Assembly (NCBI GenBank): GCA_934474025.1 | Contig: CAKSMF010000006.1 | Location: 1 to 64,000, forward strand | Source of the DNA: an uncultured Ruminococcus sp. | GTDB taxonomy: Bacteria; Bacillota; Clostridia; Oscillospirales; Ruminococcaceae | Direction: 5' to 3' | Length of the DNA stretch: 64,000 bases | Shown here: positions 1 through 8,771 of the stretch, piece after piece | How the letters are laid out: every line of letters begins with the position of its first letter | Position numbering within the stretch: position 1 is the first letter of the stretch | Translations under genes and position numbers: made by a program | Notes under the pieces: generated by a model | What the model saw: the letters and a program-made list of their open reading frames with translations, nothing else | Told to the model about the DNA's origin: nothing | The model's database searches: none

Positions 1-1094
1 ATATGAAAAAGACGCTCATTCTTGCTGTTGAGGTCAGCGAGGAGCTTTTCAATGTCCTCGATATACATCTTGATCGCTGGCGGAAGAATGTCGGGATCAT
101 AGCCGGACTGCGATGCCTTTTTCTGTTCGTCGATCTTCATCTGCTCCACATTGGTGAGCTTCTTTTTAACGAATTTCAGGGCAGCTATCTGATCCAGCGG
201 ATCAACATGGATATTCACGCAGAAAAGGTTCTGCATTTCAAGAAAGTCCTTTAATATTTCGTCTGACAATTCTCCTGCAAGGATATTCATGCCCCATACA
301 GCACCGTAAGCATTACCGATCTCAAAGTCAGCCTTATTGAATTTCAGCGAGGACGGACTGATAGAATCCTTTGTGTCCATTCCTGCATGAAGCATACTGT
401 CCCAATCAAAGATGAATGGAAAATTTCTGTAAGGGTTCAAGGCATAGTAGAGAGCTTCAAGGCGTTGTCTGCCGTCAAGAAGTTTCGCTTCCACGCCGAA
501 AACCTTAAAACCCTTGATCACGTCATTTTTGATCGACAAGAGCTTTGCCCTTGCTGCCTTGTATGATGTGGATTCGATACCAAACGTCAGGAACTTTCTT
601 GCCGACTGACCGTTAGAGCCTTTCATCAGCTTATCGGTAAGCATTTCGCTGTACTCCTTGCGGATTGCATTGAAATCATCTTTCTGTTCAGGTATCTGCA
701 CCGTTTTTAAGAGCTTTTCCTTTGATCTGTTTTGATTTTCAAAGGTAAGCTGGAATTTGATCGTATTGTCAAAGAGATTGATAACATCACAATACTTTGA
801 GAAGATATTATTCTGTTCCTCAAACTCCGAAATAGAGTAATTGGCATCATAAAACTGTACCGTCATAGAGAAAAAGTTCTCCGATACCTGACAAACTCCG
901 TCCTTATACATACACATATATGGAATGGTGTTCTGCACCGTAGTCTTACCGCCATTAGCACTCTTGATTTCCGTCATTCGTGCGGAAAGTATTTTTTTGT
1001 CCTCTTTTGTAAGCTGAGAGGCAGGCTTGCCCATGACAACCTTAGACTTGCTGCGGTTATCACTTTTATTGGCATTTCTCTTTCTAAAGCCCAT
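1..1094 (-). CDS. VirB4-like conjugation ATPase, N-terminal part
   Basis: An open frame of 364 codons starts at an ATG at 1094, eight bases after a GGAGG, and runs off the left edge. The text (MGFRKRNANKSDN..., then a TTVQNTIPYM segment and a SARKFLTFGI segment) matches my recollection of the N-terminal region of VirB4-type ATPases in Clostridia ICEs (CD1110 family). These energise assembly of the conjugative type IV secretion channel at the membrane. The Walker motifs would lie further on and are not in the window. It is the last visible gene of the transfer operon, following prgI by 62 bases. The family assignment also rests on neighbours VirB3-, VirB6-, VirB2- and VirD4-like. Confidence 0.85.
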   Translation of the reverse strand, partial: MGFRKRNANKSDNRSKSKVVMGKPASQLTKEDKKILSARMTEIKSANGGKTTVQNTIPYMCMYKDGVCQVSENFFSMTVQFYDANYSISEFEEQNNIFSKYCDVINLFDNTIKFQLTFENQNRSKEKLLKTVQIPEQKDDFNAIRKEYSEMLTDKLMKGSNGQSARKFLTFGIESTSYKAARAKLLSIKNDVIKGFKVFGVEAKLLDGRQRLEALYYALNPYRNFPFIFDWDSMLHAGMDTKDSISPSSLKFNKADFEIGNAYGAVWGMNILAGELSDEILKDFLEMQNLFCVNIHVDPLDQIAALKFVKKKLTNVEQMKIDEQKKASQSGYDPDILPPAIKMYIEDIEKLLADLNSKNERLFH

Positions 1095-1156
1095 TGGTAA
1101 CCTCCGTTTATATTCAAAAGCGTAGACACCGAAAGTTTACTGTATAGTCAGCCGTA

Positions 1157-1534
1157 TCAGCCTTTTCTTTCGGCATCTCTCAGCTTTTTCTTGATCCTTG
1201 TGTATTCGATATGCCTTTCAAAGCACTCAAATATGTTTGTTGTGCGGTAATACCGCTTTCGAGGTCTTGTAAAGTATTCACGCATATATTTTGCCTGTTT
1301 CTCCAAGAAAACGCCATTTTTCTTATAAAGTCCGCAGAGTATCGCAGGAGCAGCGACTGCACCCATAGCGAAGATCGCCCCGGACATTCCGATAGCTGTT
1401 TTCGTCAGAAAGAAAACAGGTGCTCCGAGAACAAGACCGATACCAAAGCATATTACCTGTCTTTTGGTAAATCCCATAATAAACTTCTCTTTGATGTCGT
1501 TCAGGTCTTTCGGGATTCGTACATAATGTGCCAT
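1157..1534 (-). CDS. PrgI family protein (VirB3-like)
   Basis: A 125-residue protein beginning MAHYVRIPKDLNDIKEK, the usual start of PrgI proteins, which take the VirB3 place beside VirB4 in Gram-positive type IV secretion systems. Two membrane segments are visible at about residues 27-45 and 49-69, followed by a basic cytoplasmic tail with an RPRKRYYRT stretch. An in-frame ATG at 1561 would add nine residues. The start at 1534 is preferred because it follows GGAGG at proper spacing and matches the family N-terminus. It lies between the VirB6-like gene (23-base gap) and virB4. Confidence 0.88.
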   Translation of the reverse strand: MAHYVRIPKDLNDIKEKFIMGFTKRQVICFGIGLVLGAPVFFLTKTAIGMSGAIFAMGAVAAPAILCGLYKKNGVFLEKQAKYMREYFTRPRKRYYRTTNIFECFERHIEYTRIKKKLRDAERKG

Positions 1535-1557
1535 AGATCCTCCAATCTTGTTCAAGG

Positions 1558-2508
1558 TCAATGTGCGTTAAACACACTTTTGCTGATCGCTCCTGTACGC
1601 AGAATGGTAAAGATAAGTGCCGCCGTGTATCCCATAAGCATTGCCATTTGCATTATCACACCGTCCGAACTTGAATTGAGCGACGTGATCATATTGCTGA
1701 AAAGCGTTTTGAAAATACCGAGTGCGACTACGATAAAGAACCCCTGGAAAGAAAGAGCCAAAAGCTGTTTTACCCAGTTTTTACCGATGCTTGCCCATTC
1801 TCCGCTGTCCATCATTGTTGCCATAGGGATAGGTGCAATGCTGAGATACATAAACACCTCGATGATACGGCTTGCAAGAGTAATTACGATCGCAACAATA
1901 AGTATCATCACTCCCAGATGAACAATAAGTGATATGAACCACACCGTCATCAGTTCTCCCAAGCCTAAGCTATTGAGAGCTGATTTCTTTAACGCAAGAC
2001 TTTTAGATAGGTAGTCACCGCTGCCGAACAGCGTAGAAAGTCCATTGGAGCATACATTTGTGCCAAACGAAAATAGTGCGGAAGCGATGTAATATGTGTT
2101 GGCTACAAGTATTACACCGCATAAGGCTTTGATGATCCATTTGATAAAGATCGAATCGTCAAAGTCTTTGAAATTATTTCCCCGAATGACCATTTGACAA
2201 AGCTCATTCAAGAGGATGACTGTCAGAATGAAACCTCCAATAGGGACTACAACATTGTTACAGAGCGTTTCGATAGTTGCCCAAATTCCGTAGCCTGTCG
2301 GTGCACTTCCGGCAGTACCCGTAAACTGAGCAGGGTGCTTTGTCAGAAAGTTTGATACAAGGTTTCCCTTTGCACCCGAACCTGTTGTCTGAGCAAATGT
2401 ATCAGTCAGAAGTTCGGAAATTCCGTCAAACTGAGATTTTATGCCGTCCTTGAATAAGTCGCAGCACCAATCCTCCAAAGCATCGATCGCATCGCTGATC
2501 ACTCCCAT
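1558..2508 (-). CDS. VirB6/TrbL-like conjugal transfer membrane protein
   Basis: A 316-residue polytopic membrane protein of the TrbL/VirB6-like type found in Clostridia ICEs (CD1112 family). The N-terminus (MGVISDAIDALEDWCCDLFK) is soluble and amphipathic. Hydrophobic segments occur around residues 85-105, 122-140, 185-215 and 245-310. The protein would form part of the inner-membrane channel of the mating apparatus. The ATG follows the stop of the preceding gene directly and uses an AGAGGGGTGA ribosome binding site lying inside that gene, so the two are probably translationally coupled. Length is normal for the family. Confidence 0.85.
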   Translation of the reverse strand: MGVISDAIDALEDWCCDLFKDGIKSQFDGISELLTDTFAQTTGSGAKGNLVSNFLTKHPAQFTGTAGSAPTGYGIWATIETLCNNVVVPIGGFILTVILLNELCQMVIRGNNFKDFDDSIFIKWIIKALCGVILVANTYYIASALFSFGTNVCSNGLSTLFGSGDYLSKSLALKKSALNSLGLGELMTVWFISLIVHLGVMILIVAIVITLASRIIEVFMYLSIAPIPMATMMDSGEWASIGKNWVKQLLALSFQGFFIVVALGIFKTLFSNMITSLNSSSDGVIMQMAMLMGYTAALIFTILRTGAISKSVFNAH

Positions 2509-3078
2509 TTATTCATCACCCCTCTCCGAGGAATTCATCAATGGTCTGTCATATTTCACAAGCTGACGTAATTCCAGCTTTGTGGGAAGAAGGTTTCTGC
2601 AAAAATACGCAGAGCCGAAATGATTTCCCTTTGTTGTAAAGAGCATATTCTGCCGTGTATGATAATCGACCCGACTATCAAAGCAGAGCATCTGAATCTC
2701 ATTATTGAATATCATGTACCGTGCCTTACCCTGAATACTGTTCACGGGCAAGAGAAGAGCAAAAGGCTTCTGAAAAGTAAAAGCTCGTTTCAGGACTTCA
2801 TCTTTCTTAGAAAATGGAGGATTGCTTACGAGAATATCCCATTTGTCAGGCTCAAAGTGAAAATAATCCTTGCCATCTTTCAAGCTGCTTCGTTCCACAT
2901 CAAACCCCTGTTCCGTAAGATACTGATAAAACGCACTCCATTCTTCATCGAACGGACACCATATTTTCTTGTCTTTCGGCAAAAATTCCATTAACGGCTC
3001 TACCGCATAGAATGGAGTGTACACTTCATCTCCTGCACTTGTTTTATTGGCAGTTAAATATCCGATATTTATTGCCAT
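2509..3078 (-). CDS. ICE methyltransferase-like protein (NPPF motif)
   Basis: A 189-residue protein with DILVSNPPFS at residues 81-90, which resembles the NPPF/DPPY catalytic motif IV of N6-adenine DNA methyltransferases. Upstream there is a KIWCPFDEEWSAF segment but no clear FxGxG SAM-binding motif, so this is a reduced or divergent relative. Such genes are common in this place of Tn1549-like ICEs between maff2 and the trbL-like gene and are often annotated as Dam-like or only as conserved. It may modify the element or protect it during transfer (inference). A GAGGGAG ribosome binding site lies about 11 bases before the ATG. Confidence 0.65.
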   Translation of the reverse strand: MAINIGYLTANKTSAGDEVYTPFYAVEPLMEFLPKDKKIWCPFDEEWSAFYQYLTEQGFDVERSSLKDGKDYFHFEPDKWDILVSNPPFSKKDEVLKRAFTFQKPFALLLPVNSIQGKARYMIFNNEIQMLCFDSRVDYHTRQNMLFTTKGNHFGSAYFCRNLLPTKLELRQLVKYDRPLMNSSERGDE

Positions 3079-3200
3079 TTATGTTTTCACTCCCTCGTCT
3101 TTCATATCTGAGAGTGCAGATCACTTACCCAAAACCCATTATTGCAACGCAAAACCCACCGCTATGTAGCTAATCTGCTTATATTAGGTCACAACGTCAC

Positions 3201-3302
3201 TTAAATCGCACCCGTCATCATTGTTTCAAGAACAGGAACGAGGACGATTGCAAGGAGTATCAGACCAAGGCCTGACATGAGCTGCTTCATGCCCTGGGAT
3301 TT
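3201..3302 (-). pseudogene. maff2 3' fragment (VirB2-like), cut off by transposon
   Basis: Read on the minus strand from 3302, this encodes K-SQGMKQLMSGLGLILLA... and ends in TMMTGAI and TAA at 3201-3203. It is the second membrane segment and C-terminus of a Maff2-type small membrane protein. The first 108 residues lie at 16363-16686. Joining GGGGCGAAA from that side with TCCCAGGGC here restores GDNPGAK-SQGMKQLM without a frameshift, giving a protein of 140 residues. The 13 kb between the two parts is a serine-recombinase transposon. This fragment has no start of its own. Confidence 0.88.
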
Positions 3303-3303
3303 A

Positions 3304-3312
3304 GGACAGTAG
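3304..3312 (+). repeat. Transposon left terminal inverted repeat
   Basis: GGACAGTAG, which is the inverse of CTACTGTAC at 16354-16362 except at one base. It lies one base inside the TTT core. Confidence 0.65.
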
Positions 3313-3380
3313 GCATAGAGAAGTTATACGCAAAGACTGATACAACAAGCTATATTTTCACGAAAGCTCCGATAAAGCCC

Positions 3381-3409
3381 TTGAAAAACGGGACAAAATA
3401 TGGTATAAT
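3381..3409 (+). promoter_or_regulatory. Promoter of the DUF1016 pseudogene
   Basis: TTGAAA at 3381-3386 and TATAAT at 3404-3409 with a 17-base spacer and an extended -10 (TGG before TATAAT). It lies 33 bases before the ATG at 3442. Confidence 0.65.
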
Positions 3410-3441
3410 ATACATATCATCATAGAACGAAGGTGAATCCT

Positions 3442-4472
3442 ATGGATAACAAAATTATAAAAGGGGAGAGCAATTCGGAAGAGATCTATACTTCTATACG
3501 TTCTTTTGTAATAACAGCACAGAACAAGGTATATTCCGCTGTTAATACGGCTATGTCATAGTCATAGCCTATTGGGAGATTGGTGAGCAGATATACAAGG
3601 CTTGCGGAGAGAATGACAGAGCTGAATATGGTAAGAATCTTTTGAAGTACCTTTCTGGCAGACTTACCGCTGAATTCGGCAAAGGCTTTGACGAAAGCAA
3701 TCTTCGGAGAATGCGTCAGTTTTACATGACCTATCCAATTCGTGACACACTGTGCCACGAATTGAGCTGGTCGCATTACCGCATACTTATGAAGATAGCT
3801 GACAAGTCTGCCCGTGACTTCTATACAGAGGAATGTGCAAAATCCGCTTGGAGTGTTCGACAGCTTGAACGGCAGATCAATACGATGTATTATCAGTGGC
3901 TGCTTGCAAGCAAGGACAAGTCCTCGGTGGCGGCGGAGATACAGACCAGCACGCCGAAACCTGAATATGAGAAAGCCATCAAAGACCCATATATCATGGA
4001 GTTTTTGCAGATAAGGCCCGATACCCATGTATATGAGAGCGATATTGAGTAGGCTCTGATAGACCACTTACAGTCTTTTCTTTTGGAACTTGGGCGTGGA
4101 TTTTCGTTCGTATCACGGCAGAAACGCTTTACACTCGATGGTCAGGACTTTTTCATTGACCTTGTGTTTTACAACTATATCCTCAAATGCTTTGTGCTGT
4201 TTGATCTGAAAACGGATAAGCTCAAACATCAGGACTTGGGACAAATGCAAATGTATGTCAACTACTATACAAGAGAGTTAATGAATGAGGGCGACAATCC
4301 GCCTATCGGTATCGTGCTGTGTGCCGAGAAGAATGATGCCGTTGTAAAATATACTCTGCCCTAGGGCGATAACCAAATATTCGCTTCAAAGTATTTTACC
4401 TATCTCCCGACTGAGGAAGAATTGAAACGAGAACTGCGAATCAACGCTTTTCAAAAACTTGGTGAAGAATAA
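3442..4472 (+). pseudogene. DUF1016/YhcG PDDEXK nuclease pseudogene
   Basis: Joining three frames gives a YhcG-like protein: an N-terminal part (MDNKIIKGESNSEEIY...), a YWEIGEQIYKACG segment, the DUF1016 N-domain (LSWSHYRILMKI), then a PDDEXK-like nuclease domain (FFIDLVFYN, FDLKTDKLKHQD) and a C-terminus ELRINAFQKLGEE. Lesions are a five-base duplication-like insertion near 3555-3567 (TCATA repeated), an in-frame TAG at 4050-4052 before ALIDHLQSFLLELGRGF, and an in-frame TAG at 4362-4364 before GDNQIFASKY. Both TAGs sit where CAG or GAG would be expected. YhcG-type proteins are putative nucleases often carried on mobile DNA. The gene has a promoter and a start but cannot make full-length protein. 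Confidence 0.85.
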
Positions 4473-4502
4473 TATAAATATCCACGTTGATAATTAAAGC
4501 AG

Positions 4503-4742
4503 TGGTTTACGGATCATGCAAGGGCGATCTATAAGCTTGACAGCTTTGATATTCTTGAAAAGATTAAATGTTCGGTGCTTGTTCTCAGTGCAGAACTGGA
4601 CAGGATAACTACCGCTGAGGGTTCAAGAGAAATAACTGATAAGCTTGGTTGCAAGCTTCATATATTCCTGAATAAGGGACACGCCGCTTACCTCAGCAAG
4701 TGCTTCAATCGTATGGTATATGATTTCTTTACAGAAGTATGA
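4503..4742 (+). pseudogene. Alpha/beta hydrolase C-terminal remnant
   Basis: An 80-codon open stretch without a start, ending in TGA at 4740-4742. Its translation (CSVLVLSAELDRITTAEG, then KGHAAYLSKCFNRMVYDFF) resembles the C-terminal third of alpha/beta hydrolases, where an Asp (SAELDR) and a His (KGHAAY) complete the triad. The N-terminal part with the nucleophile is gone. It stands between the DUF1016 pseudogene and a terminator and looks like a leftover of former cargo. Confidence 0.6.
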
Positions 4743-4767
4743 TTTATTTTGCTCATAATGTATAAAA

Positions 4768-4800
4768 AGCAGATGCCCGGTTTGCGGAGCATCTGCTTTT
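4768..4800 (+). terminator. Rho-independent terminator
   Basis: The stem AGCAGATGC / GCATCTGCT is followed by TTTTAT. It closes the decayed cargo genes before the ABC transporter operon. Confidence 0.8.
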
Positions 4801-4825
4801 ATATTCCCTCTTTTTAAAAGTTAAA

Positions 4826-4853
4826 GACTTGTTAAGAATTTCTATGATATAAT
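4826..4853 (+). promoter_or_regulatory. Probable promoter of the ABC transporter genes
   Basis: TATAAT at 4848-4853 is preceded by TGA (extended -10). The -35 region (GACTTG at 4826-4831, spacer 16) is poor, which fits activation by the neighbouring response regulator. A direct repeat GTTAAAGA / GTTAAGAA just upstream (4820-4840) could be its binding site (inference). Confidence 0.45.
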
Positions 4854-4895
4854 CTAAGCATAAAGAAACCTGATACAAGATACGGAGGTAAACCT

Positions 4896-7262
4896 ATGTT
4901 TTGGAGGATACTGAAAAAAGACCTGAAACGCAAGAAGACCATGAACATTATACTGCTGCTGTTCGTGGTGCTATGTTCCATGTTTGCGGCGGCGAGTGTC
5001 AATAATATTATTGCGGTCGTGGGCGGTCTTGACTATTATTTTGAGAAAGCCGAGCTCGGTGATTATTTTATCATCGAACGCAGTACAGGTGGAGAAGATA
5101 CCATATCGAAAATACTGAAACACAGTGAAAATGTTTCGGGATACAGGACATATAATGTGGTGAATGCCTCTTGCGACGATCTGAAAACAGATAGCGGTAA
5201 GCTTATGGAATTTTCAAATATTGCACTGATATGCGATATAAACAACACAAAACAGAATTTTTATGGCATGGATAACGAGGTCATAACAAATGTAGAAAAT
5301 GGAAAAGTATATATAACAGGATCAGTGCCTAAGCGTGAGGGTGTAAAGATCGGTGAGAGATTTTATGTGGAGCTTGGTGATACAAAGTTACCGCTTGAAG
5401 TTGCAGGTTTCGCAAAGGATGCTCTGCTCGGCTCTGAAATGATGGGAAACCCCAGACTTCTTATCAACAGTGCGGACTTTGAAACACTCACGGCTGATGA
5501 AACTATACATACTTACAGTTGCGGTCATGTTTACGACATCGACACCGACAATGCGGCGGCTCTTGAATCGGAGCTTAACGAACAGAATGGAATGTTGTTT
5601 TCCGGCGACCGTGACCTTATAAAAATGACATACATCATGAATATGCTTGTGGCGGCTATAATTCTTGTGGTCAGTGCCGGACTGCTGATCGTGTCATTCG
5701 TAGTATTGAGATTCACGATCCGTTTCACGATTGCAGAAGAATTCCGTGAGATCGGTGTTATGAAGGCTATAGGGCTTAATAACAGTTCTATAAGAATGCT
5801 GTATCTCGTGAAGTATTTAGGCATTACCCTTGCAGGGGCGGTCATTGGTTATTTCGGAAGTGTGCCGTTTGGAAACTTGCTGCTTAAAAGTGTCAGCGAA
5901 AATATGGTGCTTGGAAATGACAACGGTATGATCATAGGTGTTGTCTGCTGTATCGCCGTGGTGTTGATAATAATGCTTTTCGGTTGGAGCAGTACAAGGC
6001 GGGTAGAAAAGCTATCTGCGATAGATGCAGTCCGCAGCGGTCAGACAGGCGAACGCTTCAGGAAACGCAGTCTGCTGAGCCTTGGCAAAAGCAAATTTGG
6101 CAGCACAGGCTTTTTGGCACTTAACGATGTTACAAGCGAGCCTAAACAGTACGGCATACTCACAGCGGTATTTGCAATATGTACAGCACTTGTTATGATA
6201 CTTGCAGTGACAGCCAATACCCTTGACAGCGGTAGCCTGTTGTATCTTCTGTCGATGACCGATAGCGACGTATATCTGAACGATTCAACAAGGGCTATGG
6301 AGATCATCGCAGGTACAAAGACGATATGTGAAACTGAGGACGAGATAGCGGATATTCTTACAGAAAACGATATGCCGGGCAATGTTTATCTGGAGGGCTG
6401 GTACAAGCTGCCTGTTACAGCGAAAAACGGCAACTTTCAGATCAACTTCTTAAAATGCGCTGATACCGTGACCACCGATTATGACTACACCGACGGCTCC
6501 GCACCCATGAAGCCCGATGAGATCGCAGTAACAAAGCAGATCTCCAAAAAGCTGGGTGCTGAGATCGGCGACAGAGTGACTGTGAAAATTGGCGGTGAGG
6601 AAAGAGAATTTATCATAACCGCCTATTTCCAGTGCTTCAACAACTTGGGCGAGTGTGCAAGGTTTCATCAGGACGTTGAGATCGCCGATACACTTATGAC
6701 AAGCAGTTTTTCGTATCAGATCACCTTTGATGACCACCCCGACAAGGCGGTCATAGAGGAACGGATAGAAAAGCTGAAAGATATCTTTGACAATCAGAAC
6801 ATATTCGACACCAAAGGCTTTGTCAAAGACTGTATGGGTGTGGGAGATATGATCGCGGCAGTAAAAAATCTGGTGCTGATGCTCTCCCTTATCATAATCA
6901 TTCTGCTTGCAGTACTTATGGAACGCAGTTTCATCTCAAAGGAGCGATCAGAAATAGCTCTGCTGAAAGCAGTTGGGTTCGACAGCGGTTCTGTAATATT
7001 GTATCACACTATGCGTTTCGGTATAACAGTTATTATAGCAATAGTGACAGCTTCGGCTTTGCTGATGCCGCTGACTAAACTGATAATTGATCCTATTTTC
7101 GGAATGATGGGTGCTATCGGCAATATTGAATATCAATTCAATGCTCTTGAGATATTCGGAGCATACCCTGTCATAATTTTCTGCGTTACTGTTTTAAGTG
7201 CAGCACTTACCGCAATCTACACAAAAACCATAAAATCAAGCGACACCGCAAGCATTGAATAA
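4896..7262 (+). CDS. FtsX/MacB-type ABC transporter permease
   Basis: A 788-residue permease. It has an N-terminal anchor helix at about 15-40 (MNIILLLFVVLCSMFAAASV), a long extracellular domain (about 45-235), a cluster of three helices (about 245-360), a second extracellular domain (about 435-640) and a final helix cluster (about 660-780). This duplicated FtsX layout is typical of permeases of macrolide, peptide and lipoprotein exporters. The helices carry IGVMKAIGL and ALLKAVGF, the coupling-helix signatures that contact the ATPase. GGAGG precedes the ATG. The ATPase follows 24 bases downstream and a two-component system after that, an arrangement typical of antimicrobial peptide sensing and resistance; the substrate is unknown. 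Confidence 0.88.
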   Translation: MFWRILKKDLKRKKTMNIILLLFVVLCSMFAAASVNNIIAVVGGLDYYFEKAELGDYFIIERSTGGEDTISKILKHSENVSGYRTYNVVNASCDDLKTDSGKLMEFSNIALICDINNTKQNFYGMDNEVITNVENGKVYITGSVPKREGVKIGERFYVELGDTKLPLEVAGFAKDALLGSEMMGNPRLLINSADFETLTADETIHTYSCGHVYDIDTDNAAALESELNEQNGMLFSGDRDLIKMTYIMNMLVAAIILVVSAGLLIVSFVVLRFTIRFTIAEEFREIGVMKAIGLNNSSIRMLYLVKYLGITLAGAVIGYFGSVPFGNLLLKSVSENMVLGNDNGMIIGVVCCIAVVLIIMLFGWSSTRRVEKLSAIDAVRSGQTGERFRKRSLLSLGKSKFGSTGFLALNDVTSEPKQYGILTAVFAICTALVMILAVTANTLDSGSLLYLLSMTDSDVYLNDSTRAMEIIAGTKTICETEDEIADILTENDMPGNVYLEGWYKLPVTAKNGNFQINFLKCADTVTTDYDYTDGSAPMKPDEIAVTKQISKKLGAEIGDRVTVKIGGEEREFIITAYFQCFNNLGECARFHQDVEIADTLMTSSFSYQITFDDHPDKAVIEERIEKLKDIFDNQNIFDTKGFVKDCMGVGDMIAAVKNLVLMLSLIIIILLAVLMERSFISKERSEIALLKAVGFDSGSVILYHTMRFGITVIIAIVTASALLMPLTKLIIDPIFGMMGAIGNIEYQFNALEIFGAYPVIIFCVTVLSAALTAIYTKTIKSSDTASIE

Positions 7263-7286
7263 CTCGAATAAACGGAGGTAAACACA

Positions 7287-8057
7287 ATGAATACAGTTTT
7301 ACAGACAAAGGGGCTTTGCAAGACATATATCGTTAACAAGCGTCAGAACAATGTTCTGAAAAATATCGACCTTACCATAAATGAGGGGGAAATGGTGGCG
7401 GTCATGGGACCGTCTGGCTCGGGTAAAAGTACACTGCTCTACTGTGTTTCGGGTATGGACAGAGTGACCGCAGGCGAGGTCATCTTTAACGGCAAGGAAA
7501 TAGCCAAGCTCTCCGACAAGGCTTTGTCACAGCTGCGCCTTGATGAAATGGGATTTATCTTCCAGCAGATGTATATGATGAAAAACCTTTCCATACTGGA
7601 TAACATCATTCTTCCTGCGGTAAAGTCGAAGAAAAATACCGAAAGCCGTAAGCAGACCGAAGAACGCGGACGGCAGCTCATGCATCGGCTCGGTATAGAC
7701 GATGTTGGCGGAAATGACATCAACGAGGTATCGGGCGGACAGCTCCAGAGAGCCTGCATCTGCCGCAGTATGATAAATAACCCAAAGATGATATTTGCAG
7801 ATGAACCGACTGGCGCACTCAACCGTAAAAGCTCCGATGAGGTCATGAATGAGCTTTTGTCCCTTAACCGTGATGGCACAACGGTCATGTGCGTGACCCA
7901 TGATCCCAAAGTAGCCGCCAAGTGCAGCCGTGTGCTGTACATCGTGGACGGCGGTATCATGGGCGAAAAGGAAATGGGGCATTATGAGGGCGGTGATAAG
8001 GAACTCCGTGAGCGTGAACGTGAACTCAACAATTGGTTAATGGAACAAGGTTGGTGA
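7287..8057 (+). CDS. MacB/LolD-type ABC transporter ATPase
   Basis: A 256-residue ATPase with Walker A GPSGSGKST at 41-49, Q-loop FIFQQMYMM near 90-97, signature VSGGQLQRA at 148-156, Walker B MIFADEP at 168-174 and H-loop VTHD near 204. The ADEPTGALN segment is typical of the LolD/MacB/BceA branch, which pairs with FtsX-type permeases. It follows its permease by 24 bases with GGAGG before the ATG. The C-terminus carries a charged helix (LRERERELNNWLMEQG). It supplies energy to the permease at the inner face of the membrane. Confidence 0.93.
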   Translation: MNTVLQTKGLCKTYIVNKRQNNVLKNIDLTINEGEMVAVMGPSGSGKSTLLYCVSGMDRVTAGEVIFNGKEIAKLSDKALSQLRLDEMGFIFQQMYMMKNLSILDNIILPAVKSKKNTESRKQTEERGRQLMHRLGIDDVGGNDINEVSGGQLQRACICRSMINNPKMIFADEPTGALNRKSSDEVMNELLSLNRDGTTVMCVTHDPKVAAKCSRVLYIVDGGIMGEKEMGHYEGGDKELRERERELNNWLMEQGW

Positions 8058-8060
8058 TAC

Positions 8061-8089
8061 TTGAAATATTGCCGCCGATATGATATAAT
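8061..8089 (+). promoter_or_regulatory. Promoter of the two-component system
   Basis: TTGAAA at 8061-8066, a 17-base spacer and TATAAT at 8084-8089 with TGA before it. It overlaps a possible longer reading frame of the response regulator and supports the start at 8109. Confidence 0.65.
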
Positions 8090-8108
8090 TGTAGTGGGTG
8101 GTGATATT

Positions 8109-8771
8109 ATGACTGATATTTTGATTGTTGAAGACGATAAGGAATTAGCTGGTCTGATGACAGATTTCCTGCGAACAGAGGGCTACATCGTGTCGGCAGT
8201 AGAGAGCGGAGAACGTGCTTTAGAGCTGTTTGATCGATACGGTGCAAGGCTTGTGGTGCTTGACATCAACCTGCCCGATGTCAACGGTTTTGCGGTATGC
8301 TCAAAACTGCGTGAAAATACGGACACGCCTATCCTTATTGTCAGTGCACGGACAGATAAAGAAGATAAGCTGAATGGATTGGACTTGGGGGCTGACGATT
8401 ACATAGAGAAACCCTATGATATAGATATCCTGCTTGCGAAAATAAAAGGGATCTTCAAACGGCGTTATCAGCGACAAATACTCTCGGCAAGCGGTGTCAC
8501 GCTTAACCTTGCAGACAGGTCGGCGGAAATAGACGGCAAGCCTGCGGAGCTTACAGCAAAAGAATTTGATCTGCTGACACTTCTGATAGAAAATCAGGGT
8601 AAGGCTCTGAAAAAAGAGTATCTCTTTTCAACAGTATGGGGCAGTGACAGCGATTCGGAATTGCAGACACTTCACGTACATATTAACCGCTTACGTCAAA
8701 AGCTTGGCGAAGATCCGAAGAATGCAAAGCGACTGCTGACTGTATGGGGCGTGGGCTATAAATTTGTATGA
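8109..8771 (+). CDS. OmpR-family response regulator
   Basis: A 220-residue regulator: a receiver domain (acidic pair D9-D10, phosphoacceptor D52 in LVVLDINLPD, S79, K101) and a C-terminal winged helix of OmpR type (about 125-220, TAKEFDLLTLLI and a final VWGVGYKF). An in-frame ATG at 8061 exists, but a promoter lies there, so the ATG at 8109 with GGTGGTGA before it is chosen. The stop overlaps the kinase start (ATGA at 8768-8771). By context it controls the ABC transporter upstream. Confidence 0.92.
   Translation: MTDILIVEDDKELAGLMTDFLRTEGYIVSAVESGERALELFDRYGARLVVLDINLPDVNGFAVCSKLRENTDTPILIVSARTDKEDKLNGLDLGADDYIEKPYDIDILLAKIKGIFKRRYQRQILSASGVTLNLADRSAEIDGKPAELTAKEFDLLTLLIENQGKALKKEYLFSTVWGSDSDSELQTLHVHINRLRQKLGEDPKNAKRLLTVWGVGYKFV

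Noticed and set aside
4083..4364. An apparent separate gene for a PDDEXK-domain protein
   Set aside because: It is the middle part of the broken DUF1016 gene; flanking in-frame text continues across both TAG codons and no start signal precedes it.
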